From: Limnovirga soli
Lineage (GTDB): Bacteria; Bacteroidota; Bacteroidia; Chitinophagales; Chitinophagaceae
NCBI RefSeq assembly: GCF_013106755.1
Contig: NZ_WHPF01000019.1
Coordinates: 1-64,000, forward strand
Length of the DNA stretch: 64,000 bases
Direction of reading: 5' to 3'
Below the pieces are notes generated by a model. It worked only from the letters and a program-made list of their open reading frames with translations, had not been told where the DNA came from and did not search any database. Below are positions 20,008-29,895 of the stretch, in pieces. Every line of letters starts with the position of its first letter. The first letter of the stretch is position 1. A program made the position numbers and the translations under genes.

Positions 20008-21648
20008 ATGAGTCAGACTATCGCCGCTTCGCAAAGCAATAACAATACACCCATTAAAACCAATACCGGTGCACTGGCTACCCTGGTAATGGTTTTTTTC
20101 TTTTGGGGATTTATTGCTGCCAGTAACAGTATATTTATTCCGTTTTGTAAAACGCATTTTCAACTATCTCAGTTTGAGTCGCAGCTGATAGGTTCATCGT
20201 TTTATTGTGCCTACTTTATAGGTTCTCTTTTATTGTATTTAATTTCCAGTCTGGTAGGTTATGATATACTTAATAAAATTGGGTATAAAAAGGGTATTAT
20301 TTATGGTTTGCTTATTTCTGTGGTTGGGGCATTGGCCATTATACCTTCTGCCAATGCAGAATCTTTTCCATTGATACTTCTTTCATTCTTTATAATCGCA
20401 TTGGGTTTTTCGCTGCAACAAACTTCAGCACAGCCATTTGCCATTTCTCTGGGCGATCCGGCTACGGGTTCTCACAGGCTTAATTTGGCTGGTGGTGTAA
20501 ACTCTTTAGGTACTACGCTGGGGCCAATTATTGTTAGCGTATTTTTATTTGGTACTGCCACCAGCGCCAATGTAAATGTTACCGTTACCAATGTAAATAA
20601 CCTGTATTTAATTGTAGCAGCTGTTTTTGCTATTGTGGCCATATTTTTTGCTTTCTCAAAACTGCCTGATGGTAAAAATGACGCGAAATTTGAAGCTTCC
20701 AAAAAAGCTTCTGCGTCTTTGCTAACCATGACGGGTTTAATTCTTGTTATTATCCTTATTGGCCAGTTTACCAACATAGAGAAAACGCCTTTGTTATTAC
20801 TTACCTTATTGGTGGTAGTGCTTGTTTTGTTCTATTCTAATAACAGTGCTGTAAAAAATAACGATGGCTGGGGCGCTATGAAATACCCTCAGTTAATTTA
20901 TGGTATGCTTGCCATTTTTATTTACGTAGGTGTGGAAGTTACCATAGATAATAATTTTGGTGCTTTACTTAAAACACCCGGCTACTTAACTGATCTGGGC
21001 CTTGATGAGAGTAAAATTTCCAAATACGTTACTATTTACTGGGGCAGCCTAATGATTGGTCGCTGGACCGGTGCAATAGGCGTATTTAATTTATCAAAAA
21101 CCGGGAAAACCATTGCTACTATCATTGTTCCATATGTTGCATTTGGAGTTATACTATTTGTAAATCATTTATATGGTAATGATATTGGAGATTTACTTCC
21201 TTATGCTGCCTGTGTTGCAGTTGGTATTGCTGCTTTCTTTTATGGACAGGAAAAGCCAGTTAAAACGTTGGTAACGGTGTCTTTATTAGCAGCAGTTTCT
21301 ATGATGGTAGGTGTATTTTCAAATGGTTTAGTTTCGGTATATGCATTTATGTTTGGAGGCATGTGTTGTTCAGTAATGTGGCCTTGTATATTCTCATTAG
21401 GCGTTGGTGGTTTAGGAAAATATACCAGTCAGGGTTCTGCCTTCTTAATTATGATGATTTTGGGTGGGGCTGTTATACCACCATTACAAGGTTCTTTAGG
21501 CGATACGCCATCCATTGGAATGCATAATTCTTACCTGCTTGCAGCAGTATGTTTTGGCTTACTTGCCTTGTTGGCAGTTAAATTAAGAAGTGTGCTAAAA
21601 GCACAGGGCTTAGATTTTGATGCACAAATTGCCGGTGGAGGACATTAA
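20008..21648 (+). CDS. FucP/GluP-like sugar:H+ symporter (MFS)
   Basis: A 546-residue transporter of the FucP branch of the MFS. The N-terminal helix region FFFWGFIAASNSIFIPFCK, the LQQTSAQPFAISLGDP stretch, and the helix with LNLAGGVNSLGTTLGPI match the glucose/galactose/fucose symporters. It is about 100 residues longer than FucP because of extra hydrophobic segments in the middle (residues about 230-290) and before the last helices. A ROK glucokinase follows 72 bases downstream on the same strand, so glucose or a related hexose is the likely substrate. Confidence 0.85.
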   Translation: MSQTIAASQSNNNTPIKTNTGALATLVMVFFFWGFIAASNSIFIPFCKTHFQLSQFESQLIGSSFYCAYFIGSLLLYLISSLVGYDILNKIGYKKGIIYGLLISVVGALAIIPSANAESFPLILLSFFIIALGFSLQQTSAQPFAISLGDPATGSHRLNLAGGVNSLGTTLGPIIVSVFLFGTATSANVNVTVTNVNNLYLIVAAVFAIVAIFFAFSKLPDGKNDAKFEASKKASASLLTMTGLILVIILIGQFTNIEKTPLLLLTLLVVVLVLFYSNNSAVKNNDGWGAMKYPQLIYGMLAIFIYVGVEVTIDNNFGALLKTPGYLTDLGLDESKISKYVTIYWGSLMIGRWTGAIGVFNLSKTGKTIATIIVPYVAFGVILFVNHLYGNDIGDLLPYAACVAVGIAAFFYGQEKPVKTLVTVSLLAAVSMMVGVFSNGLVSVYAFMFGGMCCSVMWPCIFSLGVGGLGKYTSQGSAFLIMMILGGAVIPPLQGSLGDTPSIGMHNSYLLAAVCFGLLALLAVKLRSVLKAQGLDFDAQIAGGGH

Positions 21649-21720
21649 TATACATCTGAACTTGTTTGTAATACAAGCACAAAATTTTAAAACTTATATT
21701 TTTATTTATTCTTATACGTT

Positions 21721-22698
21721 ATGGCAACAACTAAAGCCTCATTAGACGCACTTGTTATTGGTATTGACATAGGCGGTACCGGTACCAAATTTGGTATTGT
21801 AGACCGCGTTGGAAACGTATTGTTTTCTGGAGAAATTTCAACAAAAAAACATGCTGAAGTAGAAACCTTTATCGAAGAGCTGCATAAGGCTTTAAGCGAG
21901 TTGATTGAAAAAGCAGGTGGCGTTGGCCGTATGAAAGGAATTGGAGTAGGCGCCCCCAATGGCAACTATTATACAGGTACGGTTGAATATGCACCAAATT
22001 TACCCTGGAAAGGTATTATACCACTGGCAAAACTAATTGAAGATAAATTTAAGCTACCTGTTGTGTTAACCAACGATGCAAATGCTGCTGCGTTGGGCGA
22101 AATGATGTATGGTGCGGCACAGGGTATGAAAGATTTTATCATGATTACCCTTGGTACTGGTGTAGGTAGCGGTATAGTTGCCAATGGCAAACTTATTTAC
22201 GGCCACGATGGCTTTGCAGGTGAGCTTGGGCACTCCATTATTATTCCCGATGGACGTATGCATGAAGGCACTGGAAAAAGAGGGTCTTTAGAAAGTTATG
22301 CATCTGCCACTGGTGTTAGGCTTACCACTTTAGAGTTGTTGAATAATACCGATAAACCCAGCATGTTGCGTAGTTTAAATCCCGATGAAATAGATTCAAA
22401 AAAAGTATTTGAAGCTGCCAGTGCCGGTGATGAACTGGCCATGGAAATTTTTGAATATACCGGTAAAATTCTGGGCATGGCATTGGCAAATGCCGTAATG
22501 TTTAGCAGCCCCGAAGCAATTATTTTATTTGGCGGTTTAACCAAGGCCGGCGACTTAATTCTAAAGCCTACCCGGGAGCATATGGAAGCCAATGTGATAC
22601 AGATATTCCAGAATAAAGTAAAAATTTTGGTGAGCCATTTAAAAGAGTCAGACGCTGCCATTTTGGGGGCAAGTGCACTTGCCTGGGAATTGCAATAA
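21721..22698 (+). CDS. ROK-family glucokinase-like sugar kinase
   Basis: A 325-residue sugar kinase with the ATPase-fold phosphate loop GIDIGGTGTKFGIVD at residues 14-28. Other family elements are NDANAAALGE, LGTGVGSGIV, ELGHS and a terminal ILGAS. It would phosphorylate glucose imported by the MFS protein just upstream. Oddly, the ROK zinc site (CxCGxxGCxE after the GH motif) is absent: the corresponding stretch reads GRMHEGTGKRGSLESYAS, with no cysteine. The fold may be stabilised in another way. N-acetyl-sugar kinase activity cannot be ruled out. Confidence 0.88.
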   Translation: MATTKASLDALVIGIDIGGTGTKFGIVDRVGNVLFSGEISTKKHAEVETFIEELHKALSELIEKAGGVGRMKGIGVGAPNGNYYTGTVEYAPNLPWKGIIPLAKLIEDKFKLPVVLTNDANAAALGEMMYGAAQGMKDFIMITLGTGVGSGIVANGKLIYGHDGFAGELGHSIIIPDGRMHEGTGKRGSLESYASATGVRLTTLELLNNTDKPSMLRSLNPDEIDSKKVFEAASAGDELAMEIFEYTGKILGMALANAVMFSSPEAIILFGGLTKAGDLILKPTREHMEANVIQIFQNKVKILVSHLKESDAAILGASALAWELQ

Positions 22699-22716
22699 AA
22701 GCATATTCATATTTAC

Positions 22717-22749
22717 AGCCGCAACGCCATCAGTGTTGCGGCTTTTTTT
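22717..22749 (+). terminator. Rho-independent terminator after the ROK kinase
   Basis: Perfect nine-base stem AGCCGCAAC/GTTGCGGCT with a nine-base loop, followed by seven T, 18 bases past the stop. Confidence 0.9.
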
Positions 22750-22781
22750 GGACCGGGCAATAACCTATAAGACCGAGCTTT

Positions 22782-22802
22782 ACTTGCGTCGCACTCTTGT
22801 AC
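22782..22802 (+). repeat. Dispersed repeat A, copy 9
   Basis: Perfect core with the preceding GCTTT; GCAGCAA follows about 22 bases later. Confidence 0.85.
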
Positions 22803-23083
22803 TGCAACAAGAAAATCATCAAAAATGCAGCAATGCCTATTAATTAATTTTTGCGAATTGCTTTTAAACGATTTACTCCAAAACTTTTAATTCGATTTTC
22901 CATATTATTTGTATTCATTACCAACTGCATATTAGATGCGTAAAATTTGGATTCAGTACACAAACTTTTGAAAGGCAAGACTAATTGCAAACTCCAAATA
23001 GGGATTTTTATTTTTTTTATTACTGTATGCTCTAACTGTTAATTGATTAAAGCACTGCAATTAATTCAATCTTATATTTACCA
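22803..23083. other. Intergenic region upstream of the BtuF-like gene
   Basis: AT-rich, no gene. Despite the cobalamin-type gene downstream I do not see the conserved core of a cobalamin riboswitch. Confidence 0.45.
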
Positions 23084-23917
23084 ATGCAAATATTTACTGA
23101 TCAATTGGGCAGGTCTGTAAGCATTCCTATTATTCCTCCAAAGCGCATTGTTTCTGTAGTGCCATCTCAAACAGAATTGTTGCATTATTTAGGTATTGAA
23201 GAGCAAGTGGTAGGCATTACAAAATTTTGTGTTCATCCACAGGATTGGTTTAATAGTAAGCAAAGGGTAGGAGGTACCAAACAATTGGATATTGCCACCA
23301 TTACCTCCTTACAACCTGATTTAATAATAGCCAATAAAGAGGAGAACTTGCAGTTTCAAATAGAGGCATTAGCTATGCAATACCCGGTTTGGATTAGTAA
23401 TGTATCGGATATGCCTTCTGCATTGGAAATGATTAAAACTATTGGTTCAATAACCGGAAAAGAGCAGGCAGCTATATCGTTGGTTGATGCAATAACAATT
23501 GCGTTTAAAAGAATAGAAAAACCAAGGTTGGCAATTCCTGTAGCTTATTTAATTTGGAATGAACCTTTTATGACCATAGGTGGCGATACCTTTATACATG
23601 ATATGCTACAACATTGCGGTTTATACAATGTTTTTGAAAACGAAACAAGGTATCCCGTAGTTTCTTTGGATACTCTTGCAGATAAAGGTGTTGAGTTAAT
23701 ATTGCTTTCTTCTGAACCTTTTCCTTTTAAAGCAAAACATACGCATTTTATTAAATCCTTTTTTAAAGATGCCGGAAAAAAAGTGCCCGCTATTTTGATC
23801 GTAGATGGTGAAATGTTTAGCTGGTATGGAAGCCGTATGTTGCAGGCGGGGCAATACTTTTTTGAGTTGATGCAGTTTATACAAGGAAAGCGGGATGAGC
23901 AGGAGATATACATATAA
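23084..23917 (+). CDS. BtuF-like helical-backbone metal receptor
   Basis: A 277-residue protein of the class III substrate-binding (helical backbone metal receptor) family that binds cobalamin, haem or metal chelates. Family features are RIVSVVPSQTELLHYLG, the central VGGTKQLDIATITSLQPDLIIANKEEN and WNEPFMTIGGDTFIHDML. There is no signal peptide or lipobox: the protein starts at MQIFTDQLGRSV, so it is either cytoplasmic or released unconventionally, unlike BtuF. No permease or ATPase gene is adjacent. The ligand cannot be assigned from sequence. Confidence 0.8.
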   Translation: MQIFTDQLGRSVSIPIIPPKRIVSVVPSQTELLHYLGIEEQVVGITKFCVHPQDWFNSKQRVGGTKQLDIATITSLQPDLIIANKEENLQFQIEALAMQYPVWISNVSDMPSALEMIKTIGSITGKEQAAISLVDAITIAFKRIEKPRLAIPVAYLIWNEPFMTIGGDTFIHDMLQHCGLYNVFENETRYPVVSLDTLADKGVELILLSSEPFPFKAKHTHFIKSFFKDAGKKVPAILIVDGEMFSWYGSRMLQAGQYFFELMQFIQGKRDEQEIYI

Positions 23918-23947
23918 AAAAGGAACACCAGAAAGTGCTCCTTTTTA
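23916..23947 (+). terminator. Terminator after the BtuF-like gene
   Basis: Stem of 12 with one mismatch (AAAAAGGAACAC against GTGCTCCTTTTT), six-base loop and T-run, overlapping the stop region of the gene. Confidence 0.75.
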
Positions 23948-23987
23948 TATATAAATTGTTTCGTAACTGATGCTATAAAACCGGGAT

Positions 23988-24019
23988 GTACGAGTGAGAT
24001 AATTGCGTAGCAAAGCAGC
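23988..24019 (-). repeat. Dispersed repeat B, copy 1
   Basis: About 38 bases that recur inverted at 29633-29670 with roughly 35 of 40 positions equal (shared words AATTGCGT and CAAAGCAGCAAATAC). It shares the CAGCAAA tail idea with repeat A but not the core. Confidence 0.65.
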
Positions 24020-24073
24020 AAATACACAACAAGTGGCGATGCCCAATGGTTTATAGCTGATTACAAACTGATA

Positions 24074-25147
24074 TTAGGCATTACGTCCAATACAGTTAAG
24101 ATCGGTAAATGCTTCTTCAAGGCGTTTTACAAAATTGTCTTGTCCTTTTCTTAACCAAACCCTTGGGTCATAGAACTTTTTGTTTGGTTTTTCGGCGCCT
24201 TCGGGGTTACCCAATTGTGCCTGAAGATAAGCTTCGTTCTTTTTGTAGAAATTAAGAATACCTTCCCAGAATGCCCATTGCATATCGGTATCGATATTCA
24301 TTTTTATTACACCGTAATTGAGTGTTTCGTGAATTTGTTCTTTGGGAGAACCGCTACCACCGTGGAATACGAAATAAAGTGGTTTTGCAACTGCTGCCAA
24401 ACCTAATTTTTCGGCCAGGTATTCCTGACTGTTTTTAAGAATATCGGGTCTTAATTCTACATTGCCCGGGCTATAAACACCATGTACATTACCAAATGCA
24501 GCAGCAATGGTAAAGCGGCTGCCTATTTTGCTTAATGCATCGTAAGTATCAGCAACTTCATGTGGTTGCGTGTATAGCTTAGAATTTTCAACACCAGAAT
24601 TATCAACTCCATCTTCTTCGCCACCTGTTACGCCTAATTCTACTTCAATGCTCATACCCAATGCATTGATGCGTTTGAAATATTCAGCAGAAATTTCAAT
24701 GTTTTCGTGCAGGGGTTCTTCGCTTAAATCAAGCATATGAGAACTGAACAATGGTTTGCCGTTTTTAGCTTTATAATCTTCGCCGGCAGTTAATAAACCA
24801 TCTATCCAGGGTAACCATTTTTTTGCAGCATGATCGGTATGCAATACAACAGGTACACCATAGTAGGCTGCTACATTGTGCACATGCATAGCACCACTGA
24901 TAGCACCGATGATATTGGCTTGTAAATTATCGTTAGGCATGCCCTTACCAGCACAGAACTGTGCGCCGCCATTGCTAAACTGAATAATAACCGGGGAATT
25001 TACTTTGGCAGCTGTTTCCAAAACTGCGTTAATAGAATCGGTGCCAATTACGTTTACTGCTGGTATTGCAAATTTATTTTCTCTTGCATCGTTATATAAT
25101 GCTTCTAATTCTTCACCAAATAATACACCGGCGGAATATTTTGCCAT
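24074..25147 (-). CDS. fbaA: Class II fructose-bisphosphate aldolase
   Basis: A 357-residue Zn-dependent aldolase that splits fructose 1,6-bisphosphate into glyceraldehyde 3-phosphate and dihydroxyacetone phosphate. Zn-ligand and catalytic motifs are visible: VVLHTDHAAKKWLPW, EVELGVTGGEEDG and FHGGSGSPKEQI, with NIDTDMQWAFWEG near the C-terminus. Length and the WLRKGQDNF motif indicate the class IIA type. The frame stays open upstream to 25384, but the family begins at MAKYSAGVLFGEELEAL, so I choose ATG 25147. It is divergent from the hybrid histidine kinase gene. Confidence 0.95.
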   Translation of the reverse strand: MAKYSAGVLFGEELEALYNDARENKFAIPAVNVIGTDSINAVLETAAKVNSPVIIQFSNGGAQFCAGKGMPNDNLQANIIGAISGAMHVHNVAAYYGVPVVLHTDHAAKKWLPWIDGLLTAGEDYKAKNGKPLFSSHMLDLSEEPLHENIEISAEYFKRINALGMSIEVELGVTGGEEDGVDNSGVENSKLYTQPHEVADTYDALSKIGSRFTIAAAFGNVHGVYSPGNVELRPDILKNSQEYLAEKLGLAAVAKPLYFVFHGGSGSPKEQIHETLNYGVIKMNIDTDMQWAFWEGILNFYKKNEAYLQAQLGNPEGAEKPNKKFYDPRVWLRKGQDNFVKRLEEAFTDLNCIGRNA

Positions 25148-25402
25148 AATGTTGATTGCTTTAGGTTTTAAATGTATTTGGATGGCGAAGATAACGCATA
25201 GCGAGGAAAAAATGGCCTTGGTTTTTACAAATATGAAGGCAATTAAACTGCCGGTTGTTCGCTTTTTTGAGGTTGAAATGGGTTGAAATGCTGGTTTTGT
25301 AGAAATAATACCACAAAGGCTGTAGTAGCTGGTACTCATTTTTTTGTTGAAGTGAAACTGATATAAATACTGCTTAAATTGCAACGAAATCCAATAAGTA
25401 CC

Positions 25403-28400
25403 ATGTTAACAAAACAGTTTTATATAATACTGTGTTTGTCCCTTATCTCTACGGCCATTCTTTCTCAGCAGCCATCTGTTAAGTTTCAGCATTTACAAAC
25501 TGAAAATGGATTATCTCAAAGCAACGCCTTAACAATTATACAGGATAAGCAGGGTTTTATGTGGTTTGGTACCCGTGATGGATTAAATAAGTATGATGGA
25601 TATAAATTTACCGTATACAAAAATGATACAAAGGACTCTACAAGTATCAGTAACAATTACATTACAAAAATAATAGAAAGTAAAACGGGTGAACTTTGGA
25701 TTAGTACCTGGGGTGGCGGATTAAATTGCTTTAACAAAAATACCGGAAAATTTACCAGGTATAAATTTGATGCATCTATATCCGGCGGTTTGCCAAGCGA
25801 TTTTTTGAACACGGTATATGAAGACAGGGATGGTAATATCTGGATTGGCACTGAGGCAAATGGGTTGCTTTTATTTGACAGGGCACAAAATAGATTTATA
25901 CAGTTTAAACACAGCGAAACAAATGCAAAAAGTATAAGCGATAATTTTGTTCAATCTATTATGCAGGATAATAAGGGTCTATTATGGATTGCAACATCAC
26001 ATGGCGGATTAAATGTATTTGATATTAAGGCAAAACTTTTCAGGCATTTTAAGCATGATGCTGGTAATGAAAATTCAATTGCGTTTAACGATGTTTATTC
26101 TCTTTTTCAGGATAGTGACAATAGAATTTGGGTAGGTACCAATGGCGGAGGGTTGGATAGATTTGATGAAACAACAGGAAGGTTTATACATTACAAAAAT
26201 CAATTTAAACAAGCTGCAGGCGTTTTTGGAAATTATGTGTATGCCATTAATGAAGACAATAGCCATAGATTATGGATAGGCACCGAAAATGAAGGTTTGA
26301 TACTATGGGACCCCTTAACTGGCAAAATGGAAAATTATCTGTATGATGAAGTAGATAATACCAGCTTAAGTAATAATTCTGTGTATTCTATTTGTAAAAG
26401 TGAAGATGGCAGCATATGGGTAGGCACTTTTGCGGGAGGGGTAAATTTTATACCGGATGATAATATTTTTGCTCACTTTAAGCACAATGCATCGGCCAAC
26501 AGCTTAAGCAGCAATCAGGTACTTTCTATAGCAGAAGATGGTGAAAAAAATATTTGGATTGGTACCGATGGTGGTGGGTTGAATTGTTTTAACCCTAATA
26601 CAAATACTTTTACCCGTTACAAACATCTGCCTAATAAAAACAATTCTATTTGCGGTAATTATATATTGTCTGTAATGTGCGATAAATCCCAGAACTTATG
26701 GATAGGTACATGGGGAGACGGCATTACTGTTTTTAACCCTAAAAAAAATACCTATAGGCATTTTAAAAATATACCCGGCGATCCTAATAGTTTAAGCAGT
26801 AATAATGCCTGGAATATATATCAGGATAATGATGGCGAAATTTGGGTAGCAACCTATGGAGGCGGTTTGAACAAATATAACCCAGCCTCCAATTCTTTTA
26901 CAAGTTACCGGTTAAACCAAAATGAAAAAAATGGGATTAACAGTTTTAAAATTCATAATGTTTTTGACGATGGCGAAGGTCACTTATGGATAAGTACAAA
27001 TGGAGGTGGCATTAATGTTTTTACAAAAAGTACTGGTTTGTTTAAGCAATATTTACATACCTCAGCAGTAGGGAGCTTGCCAAGCAATAGTACATATACT
27101 ATATTTAAGGATAGTAAAAACAAAATTTGGATTGCTACTGAAGCCGGACTGGCCCTTTATAATGCCGATAAGGATAATTTTGCCACTTTTACAACCGAAA
27201 ATGGATTGCCAAATAATGTAATTTTTGGCATTTTAGAAGATGATAATTACAACCTTTGGATAAGCACCGGAAAAGGTATTTCCCGTTTTAATATTAATGA
27301 AACCGGGTTTAAGAATTTCAGAATCATAGATGGTATACAATCTTATGAATTTAAAGAAAATGCTTTTTGCAAAAGTAGTAATGGTGTGTTTTATTTTGGA
27401 GGGGTAAATGGATTTAATGCATTTAACCCGGATAAGATTAAATATTCTACTTATACTTCTCCACTTGCATTTACCGGATTTTCCATATTCAACAGAGAAT
27501 TGGAAAAGATGCAAAAACAAACGGGAGCAACTTTTTCAAAGACTTTTTTTGACACCGCGGATACTGTAAATCTTCCTTACAATATAGAAGGCTTTTCTAT
27601 AGAATTTGCCTCACTCAATTTTGGGGCAGGGGAAACAAAAAAATATCTTTGTCAATTAATGGGTTTTGATAAAAAGCCTTACCAGTTGGAAGATAAGAAC
27701 AGCGTTTCTTATACCAACCTGGATCCCGGATCTTACGTTTTTACTGTAACAGCACAAAACGCCGAAGGCCAAAATACAAATAAAACCATCACTTTACTTA
27801 TAAATATTACACCACCATTCTGGTTAACCTGGTGGTTTAAAATGCTTACTTTGTTAATGGTGGCAGGCAGTATATTTACGGTTTACCGTATAAGAATGAA
27901 TGCTATTCAACTGCGTCAGCAAAAGCTACAACAACTGGTGGCAGAAAAAACCCACCAGCTTCAATTATCCACCGAAGAAGAAAAGAAAGCCCGCCGCGAA
28001 GCAGAGAATGCCAATAAGGCAAAAAGCATTTTTCTGGCTACTATGAGCCACGAATTAAGAACACCCATGAATGGCGTAATTGGCATGACGTCTCTGCTTT
28101 CAAAAACTGAACTTACCAGTGAACAAAAGGGGTATGCTGATGTGATTCGGGTTTGCGGAGAAAACCTGTTAAACGTTATTAATGATATTCTTGATTTTTC
28201 TAAAATAGAATCAGGAAATATGGAGCTGGAATACCACAATTTTGATTTAAGGGAATGTATTGAAGAAGTGATGGATGTTTTTGCAGAAAAAGCTTCTAAA
28301 ATTGGATTAGACCTTGTTTATCAAATTGATTATAATGTGCCCGTTTCTATTACGGGAGACAGACTTCGGTTGCGCCAGATATTACTAAACCTGGTAAGCA

Positions 28401-29581
28401 ATGCTATCAAGTTTACCAAAAAAGGAGAAATATTTGTGGGGGTTCATTGTAATAATTTAGTTACAGATGGTGAACTTGATTTGGGTTTTGAAGTACGTGA
28501 TACCGGCATTGGTATACCCGATGATAAATTATCACGTTTGTTTAAAGCCTTCTCTCAGGTAGATTCATCAACAACCCGTAAATATGGTGGTACGGGGCTT
28601 GGACTTATTATCAGCCAGAAACTGGTAACATTAATGGGTGGAAATATACATGTGATAAGCGAAGTAGATAAAGGATCAGCTTTTACATTTAATATTATTG
28701 CTAAAACCAGTGTGCAATCAGTAAAAACCTATGTGAATAGTAATATGGCCAGCCTTAATGGCAAGCGCATACTTATTATTGACGATAATATACAAAACCT
28801 AAACATACTTAGCGATCAGTTAAAAGAATGGAAGTTAATTCCGGTTGCAGCGCAAAGCGGCAGAGAAGCATTAGAAATTGCTGCAATGCAGCCAGCTTTT
28901 GATTTGGTATTAACTGATATGAAAATGCCAGAAATGAATGGGGTAGAATTTGCCCAGCATTTTAAAACCAAATACCCCTTAGTGCCCATCGTTTTATTAA
29001 GCTCTTTGGGTGATGACAGCTATAATACCTTCTCCCGTTTATTTGTATCGGTATTAAGCAAACCCATTAAACAACATACACTGGGTACATCTATCCTAAA
29101 TGTTTTTAGAAATACCAGCAAGTCTATACCTGCTCAAACTATAATGTTGCAACCTGATGTGGTACAGAAACTATCCATCAAATATCCATTACGTATTTTA
29201 TTGGCTGAAGATGATATGTTTAACCAGCTGGTGGCAGAACAAACATTTCTTAACGAAGGCTATACTGTTGATATCGCCGAAACCGGTGTACAGGCAGTAA
29301 CCAAAGCCAAAGAAACGGATTACGATATTATTTTTATGGATATTCAAATGCCCGAAATGGATGGCTTTGAAGCAACCGGCCTTATAAGAAAAGAACTGCC
29401 TAAACAACCATTTATTGTAGCCATGACAGCCAACGCCATGCAAGGCGATAAGGAAAAATGCCTTCAGGCTGGTATGAATGATTATATCTCCAAACCCATT
29501 AACCTGGAAGAGTTTGTGGTAAAACTGGAAGCCTGGGCAGCCAAAATTCATGATAAACAATCACCCACGATTTTGCCTTAA
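25403..29581 (+). CDS. Hybrid two-component sensor: Reg_prop propeller, histidine kinase and two receivers
   Basis: A 1,392-residue one-protein signalling system. A signal peptide (MLTKQFYIILCLSLISTAILS) is followed by about 14 Reg_prop beta-propeller repeats (pattern D..G.IWIGT..GGLN) to about residue 650. A Y_Y_Y domain (to about 800) and one membrane helix (TWWFKMLTLLMVAGSIF) come next. The kinase has the phosphoacceptor His883 in TMSHELRTPMNG and N/G boxes NLVSNAIKF and DTGIGIPDD. Two REC domains have phospho-Asp at about 1172 (LTDMKMPE) and 1313 (FMDIQMPE). Unlike the Bacteroides HTCS regulators it has no AraC-type DNA-binding domain, so its output goes elsewhere. I start at ATG 25403 rather than a TTG at 25379. 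Confidence 0.92.
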   Translation: MLTKQFYIILCLSLISTAILSQQPSVKFQHLQTENGLSQSNALTIIQDKQGFMWFGTRDGLNKYDGYKFTVYKNDTKDSTSISNNYITKIIESKTGELWISTWGGGLNCFNKNTGKFTRYKFDASISGGLPSDFLNTVYEDRDGNIWIGTEANGLLLFDRAQNRFIQFKHSETNAKSISDNFVQSIMQDNKGLLWIATSHGGLNVFDIKAKLFRHFKHDAGNENSIAFNDVYSLFQDSDNRIWVGTNGGGLDRFDETTGRFIHYKNQFKQAAGVFGNYVYAINEDNSHRLWIGTENEGLILWDPLTGKMENYLYDEVDNTSLSNNSVYSICKSEDGSIWVGTFAGGVNFIPDDNIFAHFKHNASANSLSSNQVLSIAEDGEKNIWIGTDGGGLNCFNPNTNTFTRYKHLPNKNNSICGNYILSVMCDKSQNLWIGTWGDGITVFNPKKNTYRHFKNIPGDPNSLSSNNAWNIYQDNDGEIWVATYGGGLNKYNPASNSFTSYRLNQNEKNGINSFKIHNVFDDGEGHLWISTNGGGINVFTKSTGLFKQYLHTSAVGSLPSNSTYTIFKDSKNKIWIATEAGLALYNADKDNFATFTTENGLPNNVIFGILEDDNYNLWISTGKGISRFNINETGFKNFRIIDGIQSYEFKENAFCKSSNGVFYFGGVNGFNAFNPDKIKYSTYTSPLAFTGFSIFNRELEKMQKQTGATFSKTFFDTADTVNLPYNIEGFSIEFASLNFGAGETKKYLCQLMGFDKKPYQLEDKNSVSYTNLDPGSYVFTVTAQNAEGQNTNKTITLLINITPPFWLTWWFKMLTLLMVAGSIFTVYRIRMNAIQLRQQKLQQLVAEKTHQLQLSTEEEKKARREAENANKAKSIFLATMSHELRTPMNGVIGMTSLLSKTELTSEQKGYADVIRVCGENLLNVINDILDFSKIESGNMELEYHNFDLRECIEEVMDVFAEKASKIGLDLVYQIDYNVPVSITGDRLRLRQILLNLVSNAIKFTKKGEIFVGVHCNNLVTDGELDLGFEVRDTGIGIPDDKLSRLFKAFSQVDSSTTRKYGGTGLGLIISQKLVTLMGGNIHVISEVDKGSAFTFNIIAKTSVQSVKTYVNSNMASLNGKRILIIDDNIQNLNILSDQLKEWKLIPVAAQSGREALEIAAMQPAFDLVLTDMKMPEMNGVEFAQHFKTKYPLVPIVLLSSLGDDSYNTFSRLFVSVLSKPIKQHTLGTSILNVFRNTSKSIPAQTIMLQPDVVQKLSIKYPLRILLAEDDMFNQLVAEQTFLNEGYTVDIAETGVQAVTKAKETDYDIIFMDIQMPEMDGFEATGLIRKELPKQPFIVAMTANAMQGDKEKCLQAGMNDYISKPINLEEFVVKLEAWAAKIHDKQSPTILP

Positions 29582-29632
29582 TTGGCAGTTTTTGTTACCG
29601 GCTATTGTACAAATGGCATCACCGCTTGTTGG

Positions 29633-29670
29633 GTATTTGCTGCTTTGCCACGCAATTACCTCACTTGTGC
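29633..29670 (+). repeat. Dispersed repeat B, copy 2
   Basis: Inverted counterpart of 23988-24019 (GTATTTGCTGCTTTGC...TCACTTGTGC). Confidence 0.65.
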
Positions 29671-29749
29671 GTTCAGGGCAATGGGCAGCTATACTAAATA
29701 TAATGATGCAGTAAACAGTACAAACATAATTGCATCGTTATTTGCTACT

Positions 29750-29770
29750 GTACAAGAGTGCGACGCAAGT
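29750..29770 (-). repeat. Dispersed repeat A, copy 10
   Basis: Perfect core on the minus strand, followed by TAAAGC (the GCTTTA flank of other copies). Confidence 0.85.
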
Positions 29771-29895
29771 AAAGCTAGATGTATTGCTATTGCCTGGCCC
29801 AACAATATTGCTACGCTTTAATAGCCGCACATCTACCAATGCTAACAATTGATATTGTAAAATGAAATAACTTCGTCGCTCGTTAAATTTTCTAT

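Larger units (their letters stand above)
29582..29895. other. Intergenic region with two repeat families
   Basis: No gene seen. It carries repeat B copy 2 (29633-29670) and repeat A copy 10 (29750-29770), plus the upstream region of osmC. Confidence 0.55.

Noticed and set aside
22803-23083. Cobalamin riboswitch before the BtuF-like gene
   Set aside because: I could not find the conserved core or the P3-P6 pattern in the gap.
25379-25402. TTG start of the hybrid sensor
   Set aside because: ATG 25403 begins a good signal peptide; the eight extra residues are polar and unlikely.
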